This document shows, in pieces, positions 48,796-57,260 of a DNA stretch of 64,000 nt. A program made the position numbers and the translations under genes. The stretch comes from Methylobacterium sp. 2A (GTDB taxonomy: Bacteria > Pseudomonadota > Alphaproteobacteria > Rhizobiales > Beijerinckiaceae). The notes beneath the pieces are model-generated. The model had not been told where the DNA came from, made no database searches, and saw only the letters and a list, made by a program, of their open reading frames with translations. How positions within the stretch are numbered: position 1 is the stretch's first letter; every line of letters starts with the position of its first letter. Location: NCBI RefSeq assembly GCF_009806555.1, contig NZ_VUOK01000040.1, positions 211,492 through 275,491 on the forward strand, given 5' to 3'.

Positions 48796-49635
48796 ATGGT
48801 GGCTGGGTCGGGAGAGGTACGGGAGGGGCGCGAGCCCTCCGGTCTGATGAGCTGGGTGGCACTGTCGCCCGGCGCCCTTGGATTGCGTCTGGTGATGGCC
48901 TCGGCGCTGATCGCCCTGTTGTGCGTCTGCGCGTGGCGTCCGGGTCGTGGGACGGGTTCGCGCGCCGGGGGGCTGTCCGCGGCGCTGGAGCTGACGACCG
49001 GCTTCAAGCCCACGGCGCAGATCGAATCCGTTCCGGCGCCTGTCCGCGCCGCCCTTTTCGATCTCGCGGAGCCCGGCATCGATCCGGTGCGCGTGACCGC
49101 CGGGATCGATCCGCGCACCGGCCTGCGCGAGGATGTGTTGAGCCGTGGGAATGTCGCGGTCACCGAGGCCCCGGCGCTGCGGGTGACGCTCACGCGCGGC
49201 AGGGAGGCGAACGCGGCGACCAGCCTCTTCATCCTGATGGCCCGGCGCGCCGCGGCCGGTCCGGCCTTCGACCGGCCGGCGCTGGCGGTGATCCGGACCG
49301 GATCGCACGGCAGGATCCAGACCAAGTTCGGCGCGGTCGATACCCTGGAGATCACCTTCGGCAATCCCGCGCCGCGGACCTGCCTGGGTTTCGTCACGCG
49401 TGACACCGGGTTCCGGCTCGACGGATGGTCCTGTGCGCCGCTCGGACAGCCGCCTGCCGCCGAGGCGCTGGCCTGCTCGCTCGACGCGCTGAGCCTCGTC
49501 GATCTCGCCGATCCCGAGACGACGGCCGCCTTCTCGACGGCAGCCCCCGCGTCGCGATCCTGCCCCCTGACGAAGGTCGCGGACGCGTCAGGGCGGAACG
49601 GACCGGCCGGGCAAAAATCGCGAAATAAAAAATGA
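48796..49635 (+). CDS. single-pass membrane protein of unknown function
   Basis: The 279-residue product has one hydrophobic helix near 28-48 (LGLRLVMASALIALLCVCAW), so it is either anchored or has a long signal. The remainder (about 60-240) is mixed alpha/beta-like with four cysteines, including LGFVTRDTGFRLDGWSCAP and ALACSLDALSLVDL, which could form disulfides. The Lys/Arg-rich end (SRNKK) is unusual. The start could be 48796 (ATG) or the ATG at 48847; neither has a strong ribosome site. I do not recognise a family. Confidence 0.65.
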   Translation: MVAGSGEVREGREPSGLMSWVALSPGALGLRLVMASALIALLCVCAWRPGRGTGSRAGGLSAALELTTGFKPTAQIESVPAPVRAALFDLAEPGIDPVRVTAGIDPRTGLREDVLSRGNVAVTEAPALRVTLTRGREANAATSLFILMARRAAAGPAFDRPALAVIRTGSHGRIQTKFGAVDTLEITFGNPAPRTCLGFVTRDTGFRLDGWSCAPLGQPPAAEALACSLDALSLVDLADPETTAAFSTAAPASRSCPLTKVADASGRNGPAGQKSRNKK

Positions 49636-49771
49636 GGCATGAGTGTGGCAAATCGCACAAGCTCAGCCTTGGGAGCGGAACAACAGCCCCGCCCAAGCGT
49701 CTTACCGTCAAAGGCGTCGAACTGTTAAGCTTCGCTCGCCATACTCGTGGCACTCACAGTCAAGGTCAGCC

Positions 49772-50188
49772 ATGCGCTCGCTCAGGATCGCACTTCTTGG
49801 TGTCATTGCCGCTGCCGGCTTCGGCGCCGCCGCTCCGGCTCAGGCGCAGGACGGTTTCGTTCCCGGTCCGGTCTATCGTGTCAGCCGCCCGCTCCCGATC
49901 CGGGTGCGCCCGCGCAGCTGGCTGGACGCCGGAAACGTGCCGATCACGTCCAACGTTCCGGGCGCCGGCGGCTCGCGCAACCCGGCCCTCAACCCCTACC
50001 TGATCGCGGCGTCCAACCAGCTGACCCCGCCCTATGGGCCGACCGATCGCTTCGGCCGCGGGATCCTGCCGGACCCGATCACCAACGCGCCGTTCATCAC
50101 CAGCCAGCAATCGGCGGTCCGCAACGTCGACCTCTCCTTCGTCGACCGACTGGATCCGACTTCGCCGCTGTACGGCCGCCCGTACTGA
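49772..50188 (+). CDS. secreted protein of unknown function
   Basis: The 138-residue product has a signal peptide (MRSLRIALLGVIAAAGFGAAAPAQA, cleavage about residue 25). The mature part is rich in Pro, Asn and Arg, with repeated turns (NPALNPYLIAASNQLTPPYGPTDRFGRG), and has no cysteine. It may be an extracytoplasmic structural or binding protein. The upstream open frame from 49643 is ignored because the signal peptide fixes the start at 49772. A strong terminator follows. Confidence 0.7.
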   Translation: MRSLRIALLGVIAAAGFGAAAPAQAQDGFVPGPVYRVSRPLPIRVRPRSWLDAGNVPITSNVPGAGGSRNPALNPYLIAASNQLTPPYGPTDRFGRGILPDPITNAPFITSQQSAVRNVDLSFVDRLDPTSPLYGRPY

Positions 50189-50213
50189 GCGCAGCCGCGG
50201 AGGCAGATCGAGC

Positions 50214-50240
50214 AGCGCGGGCCCTCGGGTCCGCGCTTTT
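50214..50240 (+). terminator. intrinsic terminator after the secreted protein gene
   Basis: AGCGCGG and CCGCGCT arms (with GCC/GGT inner pairs) followed by TTTT form a rho-independent terminator 26 bases after the stop at 50188. Confidence 0.8.
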
Positions 50241-50337
50241 CGTTTGCGGCGTGCCGTTTCCGGCCTTCACCCGCGCCGGTTATCCTGTATGCCAGACAAG
50301 ACAGGCGCCGACGGACTGCCAAAGCGGGGGCTGAACC

Positions 50338-51957
50338 ATGAAGCCGTTCAACTGGGCAGCCGGGTATCCGTCGCTGCGCATGCCGATGTTCGGGCGCAAT
50401 TGCGTTGCGACGTCGCATGCGCTCGCCGCGCAGGCCGGGATCCAGATGCTCCAGGCGGGCGGCAACGCCGTGGACGCCGCCATCGCCACGGCCGCCGCCA
50501 AGACCCTGACCGAGCCGTGCAGCAACGGACTCGGCTCCGACGCCTTCTGCATCCTGTGGGACGGAAAGCAGCTGCACGGCCTCAACGCCTCGGGCGGGGC
50601 GCCGGCGGCCTGGACCCGCGACTATTTCCTGAAGACATACGGCCCGGCCGAGCGGCCGCCGATGCGCGGCTGGGATTCCGTGACGGTTCCCGGTGCGGTC
50701 GCCGCCTGGGTCGCGCTCAGCGAACGGTTCGGCCGCCTCCCCTTCTCCGACCTGATGCAGCCCGCGATCCGCATCGCCGAGCGGGGCTACCTCGCCCCCG
50801 TCGTCGTGCAGCAGAAATGGGCGGCGGCCGCCCGGGTCGAGGCCATCACCCGCCAGCCGGGCTTTTCGGAGTTCTTCCTGCCGAAGGGCCGGGCGCCGGA
50901 TGTCGGCGAGTTGGTGACGTTCCCGGGCGCCGAGAAGACCCTCCGGCTGATCGGCGAGACCCGGGGCGAGGCCTTCTACCGGGGCGAGATCGCCGAGGCG
51001 ATCGCCGCGCATGCGCGGGCGAACGGCGGCGCCCTGACGACAGCCGACCTCGCCGCCTACAGACCCGAATGGGTGACGCCGACCGCCCAGGACTACCGCG
51101 GTTCCACGCTCCACGAGATCCCGCCGAACGGCCAGGGCATCGCGGCGCAGATCGCGCTCGGCATCCTCCAGCATTTCGACCTCGCCGCCCTGCCGGTCGA
51201 TGGCCCGGAATCGCAGCACCTCCAGATCGAGGCGATGAAGCTCGCCTTCTGCGACACATACCGTTACGTCGCCGACCCGCGCGGGATGGAGGTCACGCCC
51301 GAGGCGATGCTCGATCCGGCCTACCTCGCGGGCCGCGCCAAGCTGATCGACCGCAACCGCGCCCAGGTGTTCGGCCCCGGCAAGCCACCCGCCGGCGGCA
51401 CGATCTATCTCACCGCGGCCGATGAATCCGGCATGATGGTGAGCTTCATCCAGTCGAACTACATGGGCTTCGGCTCGGGCGTTGTGGTGCCCGGCTGGGG
51501 CATCTCGCTCCAGAACCGCGGCTACGGCTTCGTGCTCGATCCGGAGAGCCCCAATTGCGTCGCGCCCGGCAAGCGGCCGTTCCACACCATCATCCCGGGC
51601 TTCCTCACGCGGGACGGCGCGCCGGTGATGAGCTTTGGCGTGATGGGCGGCAACATGCAGCCGCAGGGCCACGTCCAGACCCTGGTGCGGATGCTCGACC
51701 ACGGCCAGAACCCGCAGGCCGCCTGCGACGCGCCGCGCTGGCGCGTGAGCGACGGCCTCGACATCAACGTCGAGTCGGCGATGCCGGCCGCGACGGTCGA
51801 TCGGCTGAAGGCCCTGGGCCACCGGCTGGAGGTGATCGAGGACAGCTATCAGGATTTCGGCGCCGGACAGTTCATCTGGCGGATGGGCGATCCTGCGGTC
51901 GAGGGCTACGTGGCGGCGAGCGACCCGCGCCGCGACGGGCAGGCCGCGGTGTGGTGA
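50338..51957 (+). CDS. gamma-glutamyltransferase family protein
   Basis: The 539-residue protein matches the gamma-glutamyltransferase fold: an N-terminal GRNCVATSHALAAQAGIQMLQAGGNAVDAAIATA (about 18-51), and the self-processing point before the nucleophile Thr in PPAGGTIYLTAAD (about 350-362). FGSGVVVPGWGISLQNRGYGF near 380 matches the small subunit. There is no signal peptide, unlike the periplasmic E. coli enzyme, so it may be a cytoplasmic GGT-like hydrolase. Substrate (glutathione or gamma-glutamyl amides) is not determined. Start ATG at 50338 (MKPFNWAAGYPS). Confidence 0.9.
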   Translation: MKPFNWAAGYPSLRMPMFGRNCVATSHALAAQAGIQMLQAGGNAVDAAIATAAAKTLTEPCSNGLGSDAFCILWDGKQLHGLNASGGAPAAWTRDYFLKTYGPAERPPMRGWDSVTVPGAVAAWVALSERFGRLPFSDLMQPAIRIAERGYLAPVVVQQKWAAAARVEAITRQPGFSEFFLPKGRAPDVGELVTFPGAEKTLRLIGETRGEAFYRGEIAEAIAAHARANGGALTTADLAAYRPEWVTPTAQDYRGSTLHEIPPNGQGIAAQIALGILQHFDLAALPVDGPESQHLQIEAMKLAFCDTYRYVADPRGMEVTPEAMLDPAYLAGRAKLIDRNRAQVFGPGKPPAGGTIYLTAADESGMMVSFIQSNYMGFGSGVVVPGWGISLQNRGYGFVLDPESPNCVAPGKRPFHTIIPGFLTRDGAPVMSFGVMGGNMQPQGHVQTLVRMLDHGQNPQAACDAPRWRVSDGLDINVESAMPAATVDRLKALGHRLEVIEDSYQDFGAGQFIWRMGDPAVEGYVAASDPRRDGQAAVW

Positions 51958-51961
51958 GGCG

Positions 51962-52924
51962 CTACTTCGGCTGCACGCTGTCGACCACCTCGCGGAACTT
52001 CGCGAGCACGCCGGCCCGCTGGTCCTCGCGGACGACGCCCAACGCGCGCAGATAGCCGTCCGGGTTGAACCGGATGGTCTGCGAAACGACCACCGGCAGG
52101 TTGGTGGGCTGGTCGGTGGCGCGGGCCACGATCTCGTGCCAGTCGACCCCGTTCGAGCGGTAGCTCTGCGCCCGCTCGATCACGAAATCCTTGAGCGTCT
52201 GGTTCGACGCCAGCGCCGCGCGGGCGAAACCGTCGCGCTGCTCGGCGGTCGGCGGCTGCTGGACGGCTTGGGCCAGGACCAGGATCGGCTGCTCCAGATT
52301 CTGCATCTGGTCCTTCGGCCCCTGGGTCAGCAGCACGGAATTGCCGGCCAGCACCCGGACCGGGCGGAAGCCCGCCATATCGCCGATGCGGAAGGGCAGC
52401 GCATCGACCTGCTGGGCGAGCGTCAGCGCGGGACGCAGGGTGACGCCGGTCACCATCTTGCGCATCGTCTCCTCGGTCTCGGCATCGGGCAGCGCCTGGG
52501 CGATGACGAGGCCGGTCACGCTGGGCGTGCCGACCACGAGGATCCACTTCCGGATCGCCGGGGCGGAGGCGTTGGGATCGGCGGGCTGCTCGCCGGTGTA
52601 GAGCATGCCCTCGTTGTCGCCGATCTTCACCTCCTCGCGCTTCTCGACCGCAAAACCCTGGCTCAGCAGGTTGGCGTCGGTGAAGCCGCTGACGAGTTCC
52701 GCGAAGGCGTTCGGCGGCAGTTCGACCACCGAGACCGTGGCGCCGCCTTCCTTGCGCTCGAAGCCGGTGAAGCGCCGCGACAGCGTCATGTCGGCGGGCG
52801 GCTCGAAGCCGAAGCGGGAGCCCGGCGGGAAGACGGGCTCGCCCGCCCGCGCCGCGGTGCCGAAGACCAGACTCGCGAGGAGAAGAATCCGCCCGAGACG
52901 CAGCGACAGGGTACGCACCAGCAT
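51962..52924 (-). CDS. secreted protein of unknown function
   Basis: The 320-residue protein has a signal peptide (MLVRTLSLRLGRILLLASLVFGTAARA; cleavage about 27). The mature part consists of two similar-length halves that look like repeated alpha/beta units (VEKREEVKIGDNEGMLYTGEQ, then LPFRIGDMAGFRPVRVLAGNSVLL), with few cysteines. I do not recognise a family; similar alphaproteobacterial proteins are simply called hypothetical. Start at the ATG 52924 follows GAAGGTCG; an in-frame ATG at 52972 would spoil the signal peptide. It converges with the GGT gene, four bases apart. Confidence 0.75.
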   Translation of the reverse strand: MLVRTLSLRLGRILLLASLVFGTAARAGEPVFPPGSRFGFEPPADMTLSRRFTGFERKEGGATVSVVELPPNAFAELVSGFTDANLLSQGFAVEKREEVKIGDNEGMLYTGEQPADPNASAPAIRKWILVVGTPSVTGLVIAQALPDAETEETMRKMVTGVTLRPALTLAQQVDALPFRIGDMAGFRPVRVLAGNSVLLTQGPKDQMQNLEQPILVLAQAVQQPPTAEQRDGFARAALASNQTLKDFVIERAQSYRSNGVDWHEIVARATDQPTNLPVVVSQTIRFNPDGYLRALGVVREDQRAGVLAKFREVVDSVQPK

Positions 52925-52999
52925 CGACCTTCGTGTCTCCTGAGAGCAGCCGTCCGCGCTGCCGCACCGCAAGATGGGTCCGCTGGACGGCGGGCTCTG

Positions 53000-53401
53000 T
53001 CAAGGCGGGGTTACGGCCCCGTCGTGTTCACGAAGATGGGACCGGATGAGCGGCGCGGCCACCGCGATCCCGAGCGCGTAGGCGAGCAGGTTCCACACCG
53101 AGAAGATGCGGCCGAGCAGAAGCTCGCCCGGCAGAGTCCGGCGAAAGACGTCCAGCGCTGGGGCGTGGACCAGCCGGCTCGCTTCGATCAGGGCGGCGAG
53201 AAGACAGGACGCGATCACGCAGGCCCGCCGGTGCCATCGCGGCGGTCGCAGGGCGGCCACCAGGAAGAGCAGCATCGCGCCCCAGAGAACGCCGCCGCCG
53301 TAATGGTGGATCGGGAGCGGGAGCGGCCAGCGCGGCAGCCGCAGCAGCAACCCGGCCGCCACGACGGTCGCGGCCGCCGCGAGGCAGGCGGCGCGCCTCA
53401 C
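53000..53401 (-). CDS. DUF2809 family membrane protein
   Basis: The 133-residue protein has about four hydrophobic segments (4-24, 35-55, 64-80, 100-125) and an HHYGGGVLWGAMLLF segment near 30-45 that matches DUF2809. The start is a GTG overlapping the DUF817 stop by four bases (GTGA), so it is translationally coupled to DUF817. Inner membrane location is likely; function unknown. Confidence 0.8.
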   Translation of the reverse strand: MRRAACLAAAATVVAAGLLLRLPRWPLPLPIHHYGGGVLWGAMLLFLVAALRPPRWHRRACVIASCLLAALIEASRLVHAPALDVFRRTLPGELLLGRIFSVWNLLAYALGIAVAAPLIRSHLREHDGAVTPP

Positions 53402-54315
53402 GGCGACACGGTTCGCGACGATGATCGCGCCGGCGAGGGCAGGCGTACGATCCCGTTCACCCGCGCGACGAGGGTGTAGGACACGATCATCAGCAGGAAC
53501 CAGGATGTCAGCTTGGCGATCGGCACCGGCGCCCAGTGCATCCGCTGATTGGGATAGAGCCACGTACCGGTCAGCGTTCCGAGATTCTCGGCGAACCAGA
53601 TGAACAGGGCCACCAGCACGAGGCCGACCAGCAACGGCATGGTGCGATGCCGGCGCCAGATCTTGAAATGGACCAACGCGGGAGCGAACAGCACGGCGGC
53701 GACGGCGATCAAGCCGACGCGCAAGTCAAAACCCAGGTGATCGGTGAGAAAGTTCAGGTAGATCGCCACCGAGAGAAACGACAGGGCGGTGATGGGCGGG
53801 TGCCGCGTGAAGCGGAAGTCGCACAGCCGCCAGACGCGGGCCAAATAGCTGCCGACCGCGGCATACATGAAGCCGGTGAACAGCGGAACGCCGCCGATCC
53901 GGAGGAGGCTCGCCTCCGGATAGATCCAACTGCCGATCGCGGTCTTGTGGACCTCCATCGCCGTGCCGATCACGTGGAAGATCAGGATGACCTTCGCCTC
54001 CTCCCAGGTCTCCATCCGGGTCCGGAGCAGCATTGCCTGGAGCGCGACGGCGGCGACACAGAGGGCGTCGTAGCGGGCGATCGGCGCATGAGCCGGCCAT
54101 GCGAGCCGCGTGGCGATCATGAGTGCCAGGAGGAGTGCACCGAACAGGCACGCCCAGCCCTGCTTCAGGCCGAAGCGAAAGACCTCGTAACTCGCCGCCG
54201 CGACCGGTCCCCGTGCGAGGGCCGCGCGGCCGAGCCGCCGCTCGAGATCGATGAACCGCGCGATCGGTGGCCATAATCCGGCGGCGCTGTCACGCTCGGA
54301 GGGCGATACGCTCAC
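53398..54315 (-). CDS. DUF817 family membrane protein
   Basis: The 305-residue protein has about eight membrane helices. It carries the DUF817 pattern: FRFGLKQGWACLFGALL (about 47-63), then EAKVILIFHVIGTAMEVHKTAIGSWIYPEASLLRIGGVPLFTGFMYAAVGSY, with many aromatic and charged residues in helices. The function of the family is not known; carotenoid-like or lipid substrates have been proposed only by analogy. It is the first gene of the two-gene DUF817-DUF2809 unit. The start ATG at 54315 (MSVSPSERDS). Confidence 0.85.
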   Translation of the reverse strand: MSVSPSERDSAAGLWPPIARFIDLERRLGRAALARGPVAAASYEVFRFGLKQGWACLFGALLLALMIATRLAWPAHAPIARYDALCVAAVALQAMLLRTRMETWEEAKVILIFHVIGTAMEVHKTAIGSWIYPEASLLRIGGVPLFTGFMYAAVGSYLARVWRLCDFRFTRHPPITALSFLSVAIYLNFLTDHLGFDLRVGLIAVAAVLFAPALVHFKIWRRHRTMPLLVGLVLVALFIWFAENLGTLTGTWLYPNQRMHWAPVPIAKLTSWFLLMIVSYTLVARVNGIVRLPSPARSSSRTVSP

Positions 54316-54351
54316 GTCAAAAGTCCCGGCAGGTTCGGGATCCGAGAGCGG

Positions 54352-55011
54352 TCAGGATCGTGGCATTCCCGTGGCCGGACGCGTCACGCGACGCAGCGTG
54401 AGATTGCACCGGCCCCCGGCAGGCAGAAACCCCGGACGCGGATCCTCCGCCAGCAGATCGGCCGCCGGATAGAGCCGGTCGATCCCGTGGAAGATCAGCC
54501 GCGAGGTGCCCCCGATCACCAGGGCGTCCCCGGCCAGCAGGCGGATCGAGCGGGTCGGATCCCCGCGCCGCAGCCCGCCATAGCGGAACAGAGCCGGCGC
54601 CCCGAGCGACAGGGAGACGACCGGCGCGGCAAACTCCGCCTCGTCCCTGTCCTGGTGCAGGCCCATCCGAGCGGCCGGATCGTAGAGGTTGATCAGGCAG
54701 GCCTCCGGCGGCGCAGGATATCGCGCCAGCGCGTCCCAGGCGGCCAGGGCGGTCGGCGGGATCGCGGGCCAGGGCCGGCCGGATTCGGGATGCGTCGCCT
54801 GATAGCGGTAGCCGTCCCGGTCCGAGACCCAGCCGAGCGGCCCGGCATTCGACATCCGCACCGAGAAGGGTTTGTCGGTGCGCGGCATCCGCGGGATGAC
54901 GGGCGGGGCCGCCTCGAGCACCGCGGCGACCTCCTCGGCGAGGCGGAGGCGGGCCGCGGGATCGCAAAAACCCGGGTGGTGGATCAGGCCCGGCGCGAGT
55001 TCCGTCGCCAC
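54352..55011 (-). CDS. alkB: AlkB-type alpha-ketoglutarate-dependent dioxygenase
   Basis: Oxidative DNA/RNA dealkylation: removes methyl groups such as 1-methyladenine and 3-methylcytosine using Fe(II), O2 and 2-oxoglutarate. The 219-residue protein has the AlkB core: LINLYDPAARMGLHQDRDE (HxD with His119 and Asp121), FHGIDRL (His174) and NLTLRRV (Arg near 206 for 2-oxoglutarate). It starts at an ATG one base after the gpmA stop, so gpmA and alkB are coupled. In a methylotroph, formaldehyde and methylating stress make this gene relevant, but regulation by Ada is not visible. Confidence 0.93.
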   Translation of the reverse strand: MATELAPGLIHHPGFCDPAARLRLAEEVAAVLEAAPPVIPRMPRTDKPFSVRMSNAGPLGWVSDRDGYRYQATHPESGRPWPAIPPTALAAWDALARYPAPPEACLINLYDPAARMGLHQDRDEAEFAAPVVSLSLGAPALFRYGGLRRGDPTRSIRLLAGDALVIGGTSRLIFHGIDRLYPAADLLAEDPRPGFLPAGGRCNLTLRRVTRPATGMPRS

Positions 55012-55647
55012 TCAGCCGCCCGCATCGTCCCGGGGCAGCACGCGCTTCTCCGCGACCGTCGTGTCGGCGGCGAGCCGGTAGACCAGCGGAACGCCGGTCT
55101 TGATCTCCAGGGCCGTAACCGCATCCTGGTCGAGCCGGTCGAGCACCATCACGAGGGCGCGGAGCGAATTGCCGTGGGCCGCCACCAGCACCCGCTCGCC
55201 GCGCATCACCCGGGGCAGGATCGTGGCGATGTAGTAGGGCAGCACCCGTGCGGCCGTGTCCTTCAGGCTCTCGCCGCCGGGCGGGCGCACGTCGTAGGCG
55301 CGGCGCCACTGGTGGACCTGCTCCTCGCCCCAGCGCTTGCGGGCCTCGTCCTTGTCGAGGCCGGAGAGGTCGCCGTAATCGCGCTCGTTCAGCGCGCTGT
55401 CCCGCAGCACCGGGATTCCAGAGAGGCCCATCGCGTCGAGCATGAGCGTGCAGGTGCGCTGGGCTCGCTTCAGTCCGGACGTGAACGCCACGTCGAAGGC
55501 GTAGCCCTCCTGCTTCAACCGGCGGCTGGCGGCCTCGGCCTCCGCGATGCCGCGCTCGGTCAGGTCGGGATCGCGCCAGCCCGTGAACAGGTTCTTGCGG
55601 TTGAACTCGCTCTGGCCATGCCGGGCGAGGACCAGAAGACGTTCCAT
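55012..55647 (-). CDS. gpmA: 2,3-bisphosphoglycerate-dependent phosphoglycerate mutase
   Basis: Interconverts 3- and 2-phosphoglycerate. The 211-residue protein is the short type of the dPGM family, with the phosphoryl-accepting His in LARHGQSEFNRKN (His10), NERDYGDLSG, RPPGGESLKDT and the second His in VAAHGNSLRALV. Start ATG at 55647 (MERLLVLARH); the upstream ATG at 55674 lacks family similarity. It lies between dapB and alkB, 10 bases after dapB, so it is in the dapB operon. It works with gap and pgk at the other end of the window. Confidence 0.95.
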   Translation of the reverse strand: MERLLVLARHGQSEFNRKNLFTGWRDPDLTERGIAEAEAASRRLKQEGYAFDVAFTSGLKRAQRTCTLMLDAMGLSGIPVLRDSALNERDYGDLSGLDKDEARKRWGEEQVHQWRRAYDVRPPGGESLKDTAARVLPYYIATILPRVMRGERVLVAAHGNSLRALVMVLDRLDQDAVTALEIKTGVPLVYRLAADTTVAEKRVLPRDDAGG

Positions 55648-55657
55648 AAGATCCCCG

Positions 55658-56455
55658 TCAGAGGCCGAGCACATCCGCCATATTGTAGAGCCCGGGCGGC
55701 TTCGGATGCGCCCAGAGCGCGGCCTTGACCGCCCCCGTGGCGAACAGCCCGCGGTCGGCGGCGTGGTGGCTGATCGTCAGGCTCTCGCCCGCACCGGCGA
55801 AGATCACGCTGTGATCGCCGACGACGGTGCCGCCCCGCAGGGTGGCGAAGCCGATATCGCCGGCCTTGCGCGCGCCGGTATGGCCGTCCCGCGTGGAGAC
55901 GCGCACCGCCTTCAGCTCCACGCCGCGTCCCTCCGCGGCGGCCTCGCCCAGCATCAGCGCGGTGCCCGAGGGCGCATCCACCTTCATGCGGTGGTGCATC
56001 TCGCAGATCTCGATGTCGAACTCGTCGCCGAGCGATTTCGCGACGCGCCGGACCAGCTCGGCCATCAGGTTGATGCCGAGCGACATGTTGCCTGACTGCA
56101 CGATGCGCGCGTGATACGAGGCGGCCTTCAACGTCTCGCGATCATCGTCCGTCAGGCCCGTGGTCCCGACCACGTGGACGATGCGGGCCTGGGCGGCCAG
56201 TTCGGCGAACTGGATGGTGGCCGCGGGCGTCGTGAAGTCGAGCACCCCGTCCGCCGCCGCGAAGGCCGCGAGGGGATCGTCGGTGACGGAGACGCCGAGG
56301 GGCGAGAGGCCGGCCAGGGTTCCCGCATCCTGGCCGAGGGTCGGTGAGCCCGGGCGGTCGATCGCCGCCGAGAGCGTGCAGCCCTCTGCCTCCGCCACGG
56401 CGCGCACCAGCATCCGCCCCATGCGCCCATCGGCGCCCACCACCACGAGCCGCAT
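55658..56455 (-). CDS. dapB: 4-hydroxy-tetrahydrodipicolinate reductase
   Basis: NAD(P)H-dependent reduction in the diaminopimelate/lysine pathway. The 265-residue protein has GADGRMGRMLV (8-18), the active-site block EMHHRMKVDAPSGTALM (about 149-165, His-His and Lys) and the FATLRGGTVVGDHSVIFAG region. The ATG at 56455 (MRLVVVGADG) is the family start. It is the first gene of dapB-gpmA-alkB. An 800-base gap full of repeats lies upstream, so its promoter is close to the gene. Confidence 0.95.
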   Translation of the reverse strand: MRLVVVGADGRMGRMLVRAVAEAEGCTLSAAIDRPGSPTLGQDAGTLAGLSPLGVSVTDDPLAAFAAADGVLDFTTPAATIQFAELAAQARIVHVVGTTGLTDDDRETLKAASYHARIVQSGNMSLGINLMAELVRRVAKSLGDEFDIEICEMHHRMKVDAPSGTALMLGEAAAEGRGVELKAVRVSTRDGHTGARKAGDIGFATLRGGTVVGDHSVIFAGAGESLTISHHAADRGLFATGAVKAALWAHPKPPGLYNMADVLGL

Positions 56456-56824
56456 CCCGGTTTCCGCCTCCGTATCGCGACATTTCCTGGGGGCGCGGAG
56501 CCAAGGCCCCTCACCCGAGGCCCCCTCGCTTCTGCCTACCGGATTCACACGTCGCGGTCTAACACCGGCGGCTTGAGAGAGGGCGCTTGTCCCCGCCCCT
56601 CTGCGGCTGCGGGCGACGCCGGTTCGCGGCGGGAACCGATGACGCGGCGCGACGTGCTCCCTCCCGGGCGGGCTACCGGATGCCCACAGCTCCCGTGGAG
56701 GGGCGCAGGCGGTTCCGCATCTCTCCCCTCCCCCCTTCGCGGGGGAGGGTGGCCCCCGAAGGGGGTCGGGAGAGGGGGCGACGGTGCAGAATAAAGCTTC
56801 GTGCTGCGTGAAGGGCGCGGTTCC
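56456..56824. repeat. repeat-bearing gap upstream of dapB: left half of an R2 palindrome
   Basis: No gene. From 56719 the sequence runs C-rich, G-rich, then GGTCGGGAGAGGGGGCGACGG and GCAGAATAA, the left half of an R2 palindrome, and ends with GGGCGCGGTTC (56813-56823), which abuts the 236-bp element. The right half of R2, inverted, is at 57072-57155. The first 250 bases (56456-56705) hold the dapB promoter area; no further structure was recognised. Confidence 0.65.
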
Positions 56825-57060
56825 AGCCCTTTTCAGGTGTTTGGGCTGGCTGCGCGGATCGCAATCCGTGGCCCTGACGGACTGACAGGGCGAGACCTTT
56901 TCCCCTCCCCCCTGTGGGGAGGGGCCAGGGGTGGGGGTGGTTCAGGATCGAGCGCCGCGGTGCCGTCTGCACCACCCCCACCTCCAACTCCTCCCCACAC
57001 GGGGGAGGAGCGCGCGCTTGGCCGGTGTCCTGATGATCCTGCAAACACCTTGAAAGGGCT
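56825..57060. mobile_element. 236-bp intergenic element with terminal inverted repeats (copy 2, with flanking direct repeat)
   Basis: The element starts AGCCCTTTTCAGGTGTTTG and ends CAAACACCTTGAAAGGGCT, almost perfect terminal inverted repeats of 19-20 bases. It has the same length as copy 1. Its inner arms (about 56902-56940 and 56972-57009) are C-rich/G-rich inverted copies that would fold into one long hairpin. The 11-base sequence GGGCGCGGTTC is found right before (56813-56823) and right after (57061-57071) it, the signature of a target-site duplication. It codes for nothing and must have been moved by an enzyme from elsewhere. Confidence 0.8.
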
Positions 57061-57228
57061 GGGCGCGGTTCTTTCGGAAGCGTCGCTCCCCTCTCTCCCG
57101 ACCCCTGCTGACGCAGGGGCCACCCTCCCCCGCAGAGAGGGAGGGAGAGACGCGGCGGCGCCTTCGCCGCTCCAACGGAGATGTGCGGATCCGTAAGCAG
57201 GGGCGAGCAGAGATCGCCGCTCCCCTGC
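57061..57228. repeat. right half of the R2 palindrome and bfr downstream gap
   Basis: Starts with the second GGGCGCGGTTC direct repeat (57061-57071), then GCGTCGCTCCCCTCTCTCCCGACCCC and CACCCTCCCCCGC, the inverted form of 56719-56782. Together with the left half it would have formed one hairpin before the 236-bp element entered its loop. No gene. Confidence 0.65.
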
Positions 57229-57253
57229 CGGGCTCCGGCGGTGCCGGAGCCCG
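57229..57253 (-). terminator. hairpin after bfr
   Basis: Perfect 10-base arms CGGGCTCCGG / CCGGAGCCCG with a 5-base loop lie 8 bases past the bfr stop on the minus strand. No T-run follows. Confidence 0.65.
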
Positions 57254-57260
57254 ATCCGGA

